A DNA stretch of 64,000 nucleotides from assembly GCA_963969495.1 (NCBI GenBank), contig OZ018323.1, forward strand, positions 81,602,919 to 81,666,918. The letters are read 5' to 3'. Of the stretch, positions 1-8,998 are shown in pieces (the first letter of the stretch is position 1; each line of letters opens with the position of its first letter). Source of the DNA: Ceratothoa steindachneri (Eukaryota > Arthropoda > Malacostraca > Isopoda > Cymothoidae). The notes under the pieces are model-generated. The model was given only the letters and a program-made list of their open reading frames with translations. It was not told the DNA's origin and searched no databases. The translations under genes were made by a program, and so were the position numbers.

Positions 1-1308
1 GGAAAAACGCCTTCTTTGGAAGGGAGGCATGTAAGGAAAAGGGACGCCAAGAAGAATAACCCCTTCATTTGTTTCTTGAATTTCTTACCTCCCTATGTCT
101 CCTAAGTATAACTCCACGATGAGTAAGATCTGAATCCAAAGAGAAAAATAAAAGAAGAAAGAATTGGAATATCCGTCAGCGCCTCACAGGTGTAGTTAAT
201 TAAGTTGGGCGCTAAAAGCTTTCACCTCACCGATGAAACGCTATCTCCGTAGTCGGGAAAATGCTAGCCGAAAGTTTCCCACCCATGTCGTTGGAGACCA
301 TTAAGACCTGTTTCGGGCGACAAAGGCTAATCCATCTAGGCGCTAGAAGCCTTCTCCCAGAGGTCTGTGCCTTCCAGCGATTGAGGACCAAAAAAATGTC
401 CCTGGATTTTTCGAAGATCGGCAAATTAAATTTGAGATCTCGTCGTCTTCGGTTCAAATCGTGAGTCTGTTTCGCCCAATTCCCTGGCATTCGCTTATAC
501 CATCGAGGTTGGATCTCACCAGGCAGATCCACCTATTTTGTGAAGGCTTACTTTGTTCAGAGCAAGCCTCGAATCATTTCATCCCAGAAGGATAGACTGG
601 GATTCCTCTCGTCTCATCTGGACCCCCCCTTCTTTCCTCAAGGATATCCAGTTTCCCTTGTGAGATTTCGCGCCAAGTCGCGTCAGAGTCTCGATTTTTG
701 GAGGTTGCACTTCTCTGGAGCAGATGGGCCATCGTCCGTCTTCAAGGAGGATCGTGAACTCGTCTTCTGCCCCCCCTCCCCATCCTTCATCCTCGTCACC
801 ATCAGGATATTCGGCCGATAATCACGACCATTTTCCGTCTCCATTTCCCCGCGCCGACTCGCTAAAGGATTCCCCTTCCTGGAGGTGACCCCTTAATCAA
901 CCTGCTTTCCGACATTTAAATTAACGTTAACCGATTGCCAATTATCTATATTTTGTCAGTATTATCCTTATTTACATTTCTTATATTTCCCATATGTATC
1001 TATATATGTTAACTATTGACTTATTAAAATTATATTTTTGGTTTTCACTCTTTAAATATACCCTTGAACTGCAACTTGGTAAACTCATTAAACGCTATCA
1101 GCCCCTGTAGTAAAATCGCACTCTTATACCTCGTAATCAACGGATTACTTTTACAAAGTGAACGTACTTGTACGTAGTGAAGCACGCGTACGTACATTAG
1201 AGGATATATGTGTATATAACTGTATATATAGATATTCTCGTGGCTTATATATCTCCTCCCAATAAATATATATATATAGACGTATTGTCTGGGAAGGCGA
1301 CCTATTCC

Positions 1309-1311
<3 letters not shown>
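1..1311. other. Unassigned DNA, no gene recognised
   Basis: The first ~850 bases have more balanced base composition than the AT-rich stretch after them. Short open frames occur on both strands (for example 227-532 minus), but none shows a domain I recognise and none has a codon pattern that sets it apart. It may be part of an old repeat. I see no splice-site pattern, RNA gene or terminal repeat here. Confidence 0.4.

Positions 1312-1386
<75 letters not shown>
1312..1386. repeat. (TA)n microsatellite
   Basis: About 75 bases of uninterrupted TA dinucleotides. Open frames made of alternating Tyr and Ile across it are artefacts of the repeat. Confidence 0.97.
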
Positions 1387-1389
<3 letters not shown>

Positions 1390-1818
1390 TATATATCAAA
1401 TCTGTGTTCAGACAGAGATGTTTTCATATTAATAAAATATTTCACATATAGGTACAAATCGAACGGTTTTTATCGTCGATTCCACGACGTCTTTGCACCC
1501 TTCTAACGACAGACAAGTTTGGAACCAACGAACGAATTATGGGCAATTATCATTAGAATCACATAATCATAAAGCGTTATGGTGAGTCTACTCTGGCAGT
1601 CCATAATCTCAAAGGCTCACCAATTGTATTCAGAGGACTAAATGTCCCGCCCAATAATTTACCTGTCATTTTAATGAGCACAAAATTGATAAAATTCTAA
1701 ATAATTCATCATAGAACTGCTATTCCCACTTAGAACTCTCGTAAACTAGTATTTAAACTAATGTTAGCAGAAACATAGAGTTATTCGTTTGTTATTTACT
1801 CAGTACTCGCTTTCTCTT
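1387..1818. other. AT-rich spacer, no feature seen
   Basis: AT-rich sequence without an open frame of note. It ends at the left edge of the solo LTR. Confidence 0.4.
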
Positions 1819-2847
1819 TGTCGTGGTATGACATTACATTATATCAATACCATATTATTTCTATTGGGGAAGGACCAATAACTTAAAGGCGAACCGAAAA
1901 GGGACGGAACTCCACGAGTTTCGACGCGCGGAACAGCGAGAAAAGAGTGCAACGAGGTCAGGTAAAATTTGGTCAATGGCAAAGCTCAAGGTTATTTAAA
2001 GAGGCATGTACAAAAATATAATTTTATTTACTTAAAATAAGAGAATTAATGGGCAAAATTTAATCGGTAAACGAGGGGGGAATTGCAGAGTTATGCATCA
2101 GACGTGGAAGTTAGAAATTAATGCGTTACAGAAGGAGACTGTTCAAATGGGGAGGATTAACTTAAATGGGTTGCTGAAGGGGGAGATGGGTTGGCTTACG
2201 GAGGATTCCGGGTGAGACGTCAGGGTAAGGCTTCACGGATGTCTTCTGCACGTGAGGTGAGGGCGCTCAAAACTTCGGAGCAAGAAGTTGACGTGATGAC
2301 GGTTTTCCAAAAGGGGGGAGGGCGGTAACGTCCGGTCTAAAGGAGAGTATTTCGGCCACCCGAAAACGAAGAGAAAACGAGGAGGGCTTCGACATGAGTT
2401 GATGAGTCGAGTCGGAAAAATCGCTCGGTGGCGATCGTCAAATGGAATTACCTCACTGGCAGGGCCTTATTCCAACACACAAAAAGTTCAGCCGTTACTT
2501 TGCTTTGTTGTTAGCACCTGACTTGGAACTAGGGGAATCTTCTTGGGTCCGGGCGAGATTCCTCAAATCTGTGTCTCCCACATGGAAGACGAGCCCTATA
2601 TATCCGATGCTCCCCCCGCAGGGGTTGGGGAAACAGCGCTACTCTCTAATGGCATCGAATCTTCACGTCGATGCGATTCTAACCCGAGAAAAGGTAGTCC
2701 GAGATGGACGCGATTCTAGGCTACCACTTGCGGATGGGAAGGGGGGGAGGCTTACCAATTTAAGCCTAACCAAATTCTAAAACTTTCTCCAGGGCATGGA
2801 CGTCACTTCCGTGCTGGAATATAAATTCCACGGGGAATTCCCCCACA
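1819..2847 (+). mobile_element. Solo LTR, copy 1
   Basis: A ~1,029-bp unit that begins TGTCGTGGTA and ends CCCCCACA, so it has the TGT...ACA ends usual for LTRs. A second copy of almost the same length (~1,023 bp) lies in reverse at 15593-16615, and similarity stops at the same bases in both, which sets the ends. Flanking pentamers are CTCTT and CTTTT, compatible with a 5-bp target duplication carrying one change. No gag-pol sequence is attached on either side, so this is a recombined solo LTR. The frame at 2442-2780 lies inside the LTR and is mirrored in the other copy, so it is not an independent gene. Superfamily (Gypsy, BEL or other) cannot be told from the LTR alone. Confidence 0.72.
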
Positions 2848-3107
2848 CTTTTCATTCGCTCGTTGTAATTAGCTGGTGATTATTCGCATCCACTCGTCTC
2901 CTTTCCATTTTGCAATAATACAGGATGCACCAATTTACCTTAGTTCCCTACCATTCTCCAAATTAACTAATTCAATTTAATTAAGGCTGTAATCCTACGC
3001 CGCAATTGATTTTTATTCATCATATAAATTCCACAAACAAAAACCATGAAAATATTTCTTCGTCCTCCACTGGAAAGGACCCTATGCAACAACACACACT
3101 CACACAC

Positions 3108-3110
<3 letters not shown>

Positions 3111-3187
<77 letters not shown>
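3111..3187. repeat. (TA)n microsatellite
   Basis: Pure TA dinucleotides, preceded by a short CA-rich stretch. The adjoining 2848-3110 and 3188-3365 show no gene. Confidence 0.97.
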
Positions 3188-3195
<8 letters not shown>

Positions 3196-3365
3196 GTGTG
3201 TGCAAATTTTGTTGAAAAGACCATTGTATATTTTGCCTTAATTAATTTCCTTTGGCAACTTTCTCTTCTTCTAACTATCTTTTTTATTCCATCTTGTAGA
3301 TGGTGGATTACTTGTCCAGTATTCATCTCTTTTTTAAATGAATGTTTTTGGTAAAAAAACAAACT

Positions 3366-3900
3366 AAATTGCTAAGCTTTCGATCTTATTCGATCATCTT
3401 CGGAGCGTTTTGAAATGTTTTTGCCTCCTTTACCGATGTAATGAGTGGGGTGAGTATCTGGCAGAGTGAAAGAAAACGATTTTTAAGGAGTATTTATTCC
3501 GCCTTGGTTAAACGTAACGTTAGAGGAAACGGGGCACTCCTGTGAGTGGAATTGTTAAATTAGTTTTAATGTGCGATTCTAGCTTGTCGCTTGACTGTTG
3601 ATGGCCGTTTATCTTCATTTATTTATATGGCTTCTAAGATGTTAAACCTCTTTTCTTTTAATAAGGGTGTTATCAACGAGAATATCTCTCGTTAAGTTAA
3701 TATTATGGACACTCTCCATTTGGTTCTTAGGCCCTCCGCTTTGTAGATGCATAGTTAAACACCTCGAAAGTGTAGTGGTTGTCATGCCAATATATTTTAA
3801 GTTTTATAAAGCTTACAATCTTTATCGGGGCAGATGAACTCGTAAACTATGTTGTAGGGTGGTCTCCCTAATTTTTTAAAGTTTTTTATCTCCACATGCC
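3366..3900 (-). pseudogene. Penelope-like element, GIY-YIG endonuclease and 3' end (fragment 1)
   Basis: On the minus strand, between about 3870 and 3610, translation across a frameshift gives NIVYEFICP, a CxxxxxC pair, then YIGMTTTTLSR, a conserved H in MHLQ, and LIKRKEV. This order fits the GIY-YIG endonuclease domain at the C-terminus of EN-positive Penelope-like retroelements: the (G)IVY box, a short Cys-containing insert, YIG, an Arg and a His. Stops and a frame change show it is dead. No reverse transcriptase is recognisable upstream, so the copy is 5'-truncated or decayed. Downstream, at 3376-3403, lies a motif resembling a degenerate hammerhead core, a feature known from Penelope terminal regions. 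Confidence 0.68.
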
Positions 3901-4079
3901 TGATTGTATTACCGCATTGAACAGTAGGTCACATACTCAATTTCATCAGAATCAAAAAATATTTACTGGTCGCTATATGGATCTTAACTTATTAGTCTGC
4001 TGGTAAATTCATTTTTGGGATAGAAATGAACAGTCTTTGCAAATACTAGTTTATTTGAAACAGATCTGGGTGTTGAAAG

Positions 4080-5100
4080 TCATTTTTTTTTAAAAATATA
4101 TATATTAAAGTGAAAAAAAATAGTTAAATGGCAAATGATTTCTTTTTGACACAAATTATAACTAAAATTGCTAATTAAACATTGATCCTTTTGAGTATGA
4201 GGGAAAATTTTGTGATGTTTTGCCACAAGTCTGAGAAGCAACTGTTTCTGTTCTTCATCTTTTGTTAGAGATGCATTATACGATTTGATAAGTGCAATAC
4301 CTCTTTCTGCTGGATCGTTAACAACCATTAAGTTTATCGCTTGAGGTTGAAATTCTTGAAAGCACGAATTCTCTTCCCAAGAACTTGGGTTAGTCTTCAG
4401 GAATGTATCCTCTGCAAACTTGTATCCATCTTTCATTAGGAGACTGAAGATTAGCTTAGTTTTTTGAGTTACCAGTTCATGCAAGTCCAAATCCTCGATG
4501 TTTTTTGTAAGATTCAATCGGCGAACAACTTTAGGGTTTTCATTACGTTGGAGATTGGAGACCATCTTTTGTTTGGTCTCAGCATTAATTCTATGATCGA
4601 AAAATGCAAGACCAACAAGATGTTCTCCAAGATACCAAAAGTGTTTGTGAAGGGCTGTGGTTGCTTCTTTAGATATTGTCTGATTTGGGTACTTTTGCAA
4701 AGTTATAAGAAGCAGAATGTCATTTAAAGGAGCATTAATTCCAAAATGGGCTTCATTCCAAAAACGCGAGTAGACCAAAGGAATAAAAAAAGAGCAGTCT
4801 GTAATATTGGCATTTTCACATTCCGTTAGTTTCACTTGATGCTTAAACAAGTATATTTTCAGACATATATAGCCTTAGCCATCCAGCGTGCATGATGAGT
4901 CGCTCTTGGGGCTCTTAATGTAACTTCTGTCTTATCAATGCCCCCAAGAAAGATGACACTGAGTCGCAGCAATTCTTCATAATCGTCACGCAACTAATGA
5001 GATTTCAAATTTCCTGAAAATATGGTATCATTTCTCCTCGAAGATTATGCATTACTGGATTGACAAATAAACTGCTATCCGCCTCTAAAAAAGAATAATT
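4080..5100 (-). pseudogene. Broken gene of an unassigned, probably repetitive invertebrate family
   Basis: The longest open part (4080-4850) encodes 256 residues. The reading continues upstream through at least two frameshifts: a segment with LGGIDKTEVTLRAPR and ARWMAKAIY (about 4870-4960), and before that VNPVMHNLRGEMIPYF (about 5000-5075) with a stop between. The C-terminal half contains VVNDPAERGIALI and a basic end with KHHKIFPH. I have the impression of a widely repeated invertebrate protein without an assigned function, possibly transposon-borne, but I see no DDE, reverse transcriptase or zinc-finger signature and do not assign one. Having several breaks within 1 kb argues for a decayed copy rather than spliced exons; no GT/AG borders were evident at the breaks. 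Confidence 0.5.
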
Positions 5101-5359
5101 TTAAGTGACGCCCATTGTTCTTTAAAACATTTAAAGAAACTCCTCTTTAACATCTTAGAAGACATATTAATATGTTAAAGGAAAATAATTATATCTTATT
5201 AAATTGCTTATGTATAATAATACGGCACATGTAAGATTCAATAAATATGTAAACTAAATTAAATTAAATAAAGTGAGGAAATATATTATTATTTTGAATT
5301 AATTTAGAATGTAATAAGCTGTCTAATATAAACTCAGTTTGTTCATTAAGATCCGATAC
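5101..5359. other. AT-rich spacer
   Basis: No open frame or repeat structure recognised. Confidence 0.4.
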
Positions 5360-5708
5360 CGCATGCATGTAGGCCGTTTATGCAAAGAAGGAGTTGGAAG
5401 GTGCCTTGTGATGAATACTCAAATCAAGAAGAGACACCTGAAGACCTTCCATGTTCCCACGGAATAACGAATTTTGAATCCAGCTTACATCCTCCCAATA
5501 ACAGACTCCGCATTGCAGGCTACCACACTTACCTAACCCCACAAACACCATATCTATGATCAGCAATGCTAGTTAAGCGGTCAATACACCACTCCGTCAT
5601 AAACACACAAGAAGACACCTTTCAAGCTTGCAAAAAACAAACTAGTTCAGGCCTATTCCTAGTGGCCACTCACTACAACCCCCTCTCGAGCAACTAAACA
5701 TAGATGTG
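5360..5708 (+). pseudogene. Interrupted LINE, endonuclease part (piece 1 of 4)
   Basis: Plus-strand reading gives RLRIAGYHTYLTPQTP, then AMLVKRSIHHS and a stretch resembling the central strands of an APE-type LINE endonuclease, ending near a YNPLSS-like motif (about 5670-5690). Stops and frame shifts are present. The reading is cut by the foldback-like element that starts near 5717 and picks up with related sequence after 7166. The 5' end of the LINE is not seen; the N-terminal endonuclease boxes are missing or decayed. The assignment relies on order and context with pieces 2-4. Confidence 0.5.
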
Positions 5709-5728
5709 CCACTCCGCGGAGAATGGCC

Positions 5729-5842
5729 CAGTTCGGCGCAGACCCCTTTCGGTGCAATACCCTTTTCGTCGCACACCCTATTCAGCTCAGACCATTTTCG
5801 GTGCAGACCCTATTCAGCGCAGACGCTGTTCGGCGGCAGACC
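5729..5842 (+). repeat. Short tandem array, left arm of the foldback-like element
   Basis: About six imperfect units of 16-18 bp with core TTCGGCGCAGACCC, varying as TTCGGTGCAATACCC, TTCGTCGCACACCC and TTCAGCTCAGACC. The array reads as an open frame in more than one phase, which explains the overlapping spurious frames here. Confidence 0.8.
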
Positions 5843-6294
5843 TTGTTAAAATTTTCAAGTCAACCAGATCTACTTGTGAGCGAGGGTGTTCGTTCTTTCG
5901 TTCGTGTTCAAACATACTCAAAAACTATTGGCCCGATTTCTACCGAATTTGGTAGACCACTAGAGCATTAGCCTAGAAGGAAGCTATTAGTTTTTCTTTG
6001 CCAAGTTAAATTGGTAGAGATTATATACTCGCTAACATATTTTAATTTATTTGTTTACAAAATTGCACGAAAACTAATTTTCCGATATAGAAATGAAGCA
6101 TATTGAAAGCTAGTGCTATATAATATATTGCTAAGCTAAACCTTCTTAATACTTTGAACAACTAAATGTTGGAAATTTATTAAGCATCTGGAACTTTTTA
6201 AAACTAGAAATCTGTAGAGGTAAAAAAAAAATAATATAAAAAATAATAATATATCAATAATGAAAATAAAATAATAAAGCTTTTCTCGAAGTAT

Positions 6295-6655
6295 TTATGC
6301 TGCTTCGGCGGAAACAGGTCGCCGGGGGCCCCCAAAAGGGGGACGGGCACGCCAGGGGGGGGGTTGGGGTAGTCTCGGTGGCCTCACAGCTTTGGGCAAA
6401 GTTCATTGGCGCCGTAGGTCTGGCGTCGGTCAAACGATGAGACCAGAAAATAAAGAGAACCAAACCCCGGTCAGCCTACCGCGCGAAGTCTCGATGCGCC
6501 CTTGGGGCTGGCTGGCCGTGCAGGTGCATCTTTCAGGCCCCACAGGTAGACGTTGAGTTCTAGAGGGGTTAACTTTCCCTCCCAAGATGTAGCTTCCGAA
6601 GGAAGTGACATCAGACTAATATAGGGTCATGATTTGGCCAAATATATGACGCTAA
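6295..6655. other. GC-rich island inside the foldback spacer
   Basis: The spacer between the arms is AT-rich except for this ~360-bp GC-rich block, with sharp edges and homopolymer runs of G and C. On the minus strand it ends with GCATAAATA followed by AT-rich sequence. The contrast suggests a separate insertion (SINE, LTR piece or 5' end of another element), but I cannot identify it. Confidence 0.35.
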
Positions 6656-6761
6656 AGCCCACACATTATATAATAATTATAAAAATAATAAAAATAATAA
6701 AATAGTAATATGTAAGGGTATAATTACAATTAATGATTCTACACAAACTTAATATTGACAC

Positions 6762-6778
6762 CCACCCACCCACCCACC

Positions 6779-6855
<77 letters not shown>
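6762..6855. repeat. (CCCA)n-(CA)n-(TA)n compound microsatellite
   Basis: A short CCCA run passes into CA and then ~60 bases of TA. It lies just inside the right arm of the foldback-like element. Confidence 0.95.
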
Positions 6856-6859
<4 letters not shown>

Positions 6860-6865
6860 ATAATT

Positions 6866-6896
6866 TTTAGCCTAGAAATTGTTTATTTCTAGGCTA
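6866..6896. repeat. Perfect hairpin at the inner end of the right arm
   Basis: TAGCCTAGAAAT and ATTTCTAGGCTA form a 12-bp perfect inverted repeat around a short loop. The half-site TTAGCCTAGAA also occurs at the inner end of the left arm (about 5969-5979). Confidence 0.8.
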
Positions 6897-7150
6897 AAGC
6901 TCTAGTAGTCCACCAACTTTTTTTATAAATCAATTTACTAGTTTTTTAGTAAGTTTGAACAAGAACGAAGGCCGTCAATCACATAATTTCCAACTTCCTT
7001 TATTTTCCAGATTTTTTTTTTAAAGTTGATCTGGTTGACTTTAAAATTTTTAACAAGGGGTGCACCGAACAGGTCTGCGCCGAATAGGGTCTGCGCCGAG
7101 TAGGATCTGCACCGAAATGGGTTATCGCCGAAACAGCCGCGCCGAAACGT
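6870..7150 (-). repeat. Inverted right arm with short tandem array
   Basis: Read on the minus strand, this repeats the left-arm order: TTCGGCGC-type units at about 7150-7060, TTGTTAAAA, AGTCAACCAGATC, GTTCAAAC and ACTAGAGC. Divergence from the left arm is substantial, so the insertion is old. Confidence 0.78.
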
Positions 7151-7166
7151 CCTTGACCCCACTCCG

Positions 7167-8470
7167 GGCCCTATCCAACCACAATCTCCCTCTCTTTGTG
7201 GGGCAACTAAACGCTAACGATTGCACACTACTTCCCCCCCCTTCCTTTATGATGCAGGAAGGTATCTTGCCCATGCCTTACAGTGATATTACTGAGAACA
7301 CATCGTCTCGGCCTTCCCCACATTCTATTGGCTTCGCGTGGAAACCACGTCAGGGGACGTGGTCTTCCGTAATGACCATGCCATAGGTTTCTATACTCAC
7401 ATTGCCTAAGGCCCCCACCTACTATCCTACCACATTCTTTTATGCGTGATGATTTCATCATCGTCAATTCCTATACATGCTCCCTCTTTTTTCGACTACA
7501 AAACACGAACCGAGCGGAATTCAATAGAAACATAACAGAAACAGACAACACAACATCAAACAACATAACACAGACCCCCAACTACCAAGATGTCCACTGG
7601 TACTCCCTAATGGACACGATAAACATCGCTCGTGATCTATACATATCATAAAACATACACTCACATTAAATACTTTACATACATACTCTATAAACACACA
7701 AGCACTCAAACACTCTACAATAACCAGTAAAACAGATGCCCAAGGCAACACAAAATTACGCTCCTACTTTCCCGCATCCTACAATACGTGCATCTAGATA
7801 GGAATTGCCAGTGGCGCGAGGTGGTCCATATCGCGCATGAGGTTCGATCCAATGATCCTTTCTTTTTCTGGCGCTGCGTTTGGAGGATGCTAGGCACGGA
7901 CTTACCGAAACCTTTCACCCTCCTACCGAAACCTATCACCCTCACTAACAATAACGACATCCTTGATGCATTTAGGTCCCACTGGGACACGGTGCACACA
8001 CACAACCCGCTAAAATCACAGGTATGAGAGCACTTCTCGGAAGTCCAGAAATGGTACTGGCTCCACGCCGATGACCTGAAGCCCACCCCCTTGATATAAT
8101 GGAGGTTCTCGACCATACCACCATATTAACCACTTTTACCAACGTCGAGAAAACAAGACACTACATTAAATCAACATCAAAACAAGCTCCTGGCCCTTAC
8201 TACCCCCCAGCTACCTTAATCCCTCATTACCCAGAAGCCATTTACACCACAATAACACACCTATACAATGCCTGACTTGCCTCTGGCTATTTCCTACAAT
8301 AGTTTAAAATATCACAGAAGATCCTCATACACAAAAACACAAAGACTCACAACACCTCAAAAATTACAGACCTATTGCTCTGTTGGGCCATCTAAGCAGG
8401 CTACTATAAAGCATGGTCAACACCCTTCTGTGGAGCTTCTTAGAGGAAAGGGACTGATTCTCGCTCTGTC
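7167..8470 (+). pseudogene. Interrupted LINE, linker and start of reverse transcriptase (piece 2 of 4)
   Basis: Scattered in-frame stretches give NYQDVHWYSLMDTINIA (about 7570-7620), then ILDAFRSHWDTVHTHNP (about 7960-8010), then a region with KQAPGP, ITHLYNACLASGYFP and NTLLWSFLEE ending near 8455. These correspond to the linker and first reverse transcriptase blocks of a non-LTR retrotransposon (the APGP and pre-finger region). Many stops and frame changes. The reading stops where the I-like element begins at ~8471 and resumes at ~15191. The first ~50 bp after the foldback-like element resemble the ~45 bp just before it in the same orientation. Confidence 0.6.
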
Positions 8471-8998
8471 CCCCGTAAGGGGCGAGGCGATTTGCCATCC
8501 TGTCCGCCGTGCTGACGGGATCCAGCGCTCCGTCCGGCCCTAGCTTAGCCACTCTTCCTTCCTTCAGATAGCCTGCATTTCTCCCCTACTTCGTCGCTTT
8601 TCAAACAACCTCTCCCACAGCTTTCTCTGGCCAGCCTCTAATTCCACAGGGTAGATGCTGACCTTCTTCTCAGCCAACCGTCCCGGATCGGGGCTGAGGG
8701 GGGAGAAGACAATGTTCCATAACCCCTGAGCTCCAGGCTGGGGTGGTGGATTTTTAACAACATGCTTTATCCCTACCCATACCTTCCTTACATCCCTTTT
8801 CCTCTCGTCTTCAAAATCTCTTTTTTACGCCGTGTTCAAGGTGGAGCCGCCATGCCGATGGACTCCCAGGCCACCAGGCGGGAGGGGTGGTCCAAAATGG
8901 CGGCGCCTGGCTCTCCCGGGCCTGTAAGCACCTCTTGCAGTGCGGGATACTGCGAGAGGCGGTGACCGATTGCGTCCCGCAAAACAAAGAGGGTCACC

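Larger units (their letters stand above)
5717..7166. mobile_element. Foldback-like DNA element with long inverted, internally repeated arms
   Basis: Two arms of ~270-300 bp face each other: 5717-5985 and, inverted, 6868-7166. In each, reading inward, come several units of a ~16-18-bp repeat (TTCGGCGCAGACCCTA-like), then TTGTTAAAA, then AGTCAACCAGATC, then GTTCAAAC, then ACTAGAGC and TTAGCCTAGAA. Both outer tips can be read as starting CGGAG, not far from the CAGNG tips of hAT elements, and CCACTCCG occurs at both edges. The arms enclose ~880 bp with no transposase. Long inverted repeats with short tandem units inside match foldback elements or non-autonomous hAT-type elements. It interrupts the LINE pieces at 5360-5708 and 7167-8470. 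Confidence 0.68.

Noticed and set aside
1151..1506. Overlapping Tyr-Ile repeat frames
   Set aside because: They are translations of a TA microsatellite; the same holds at 2967-3362, 25640-25825 and 37191-37586.
7715..8116. 133-residue minus-strand frame
   Set aside because: It overlaps plus-strand LINE coding pieces in correct order and lacks any domain.
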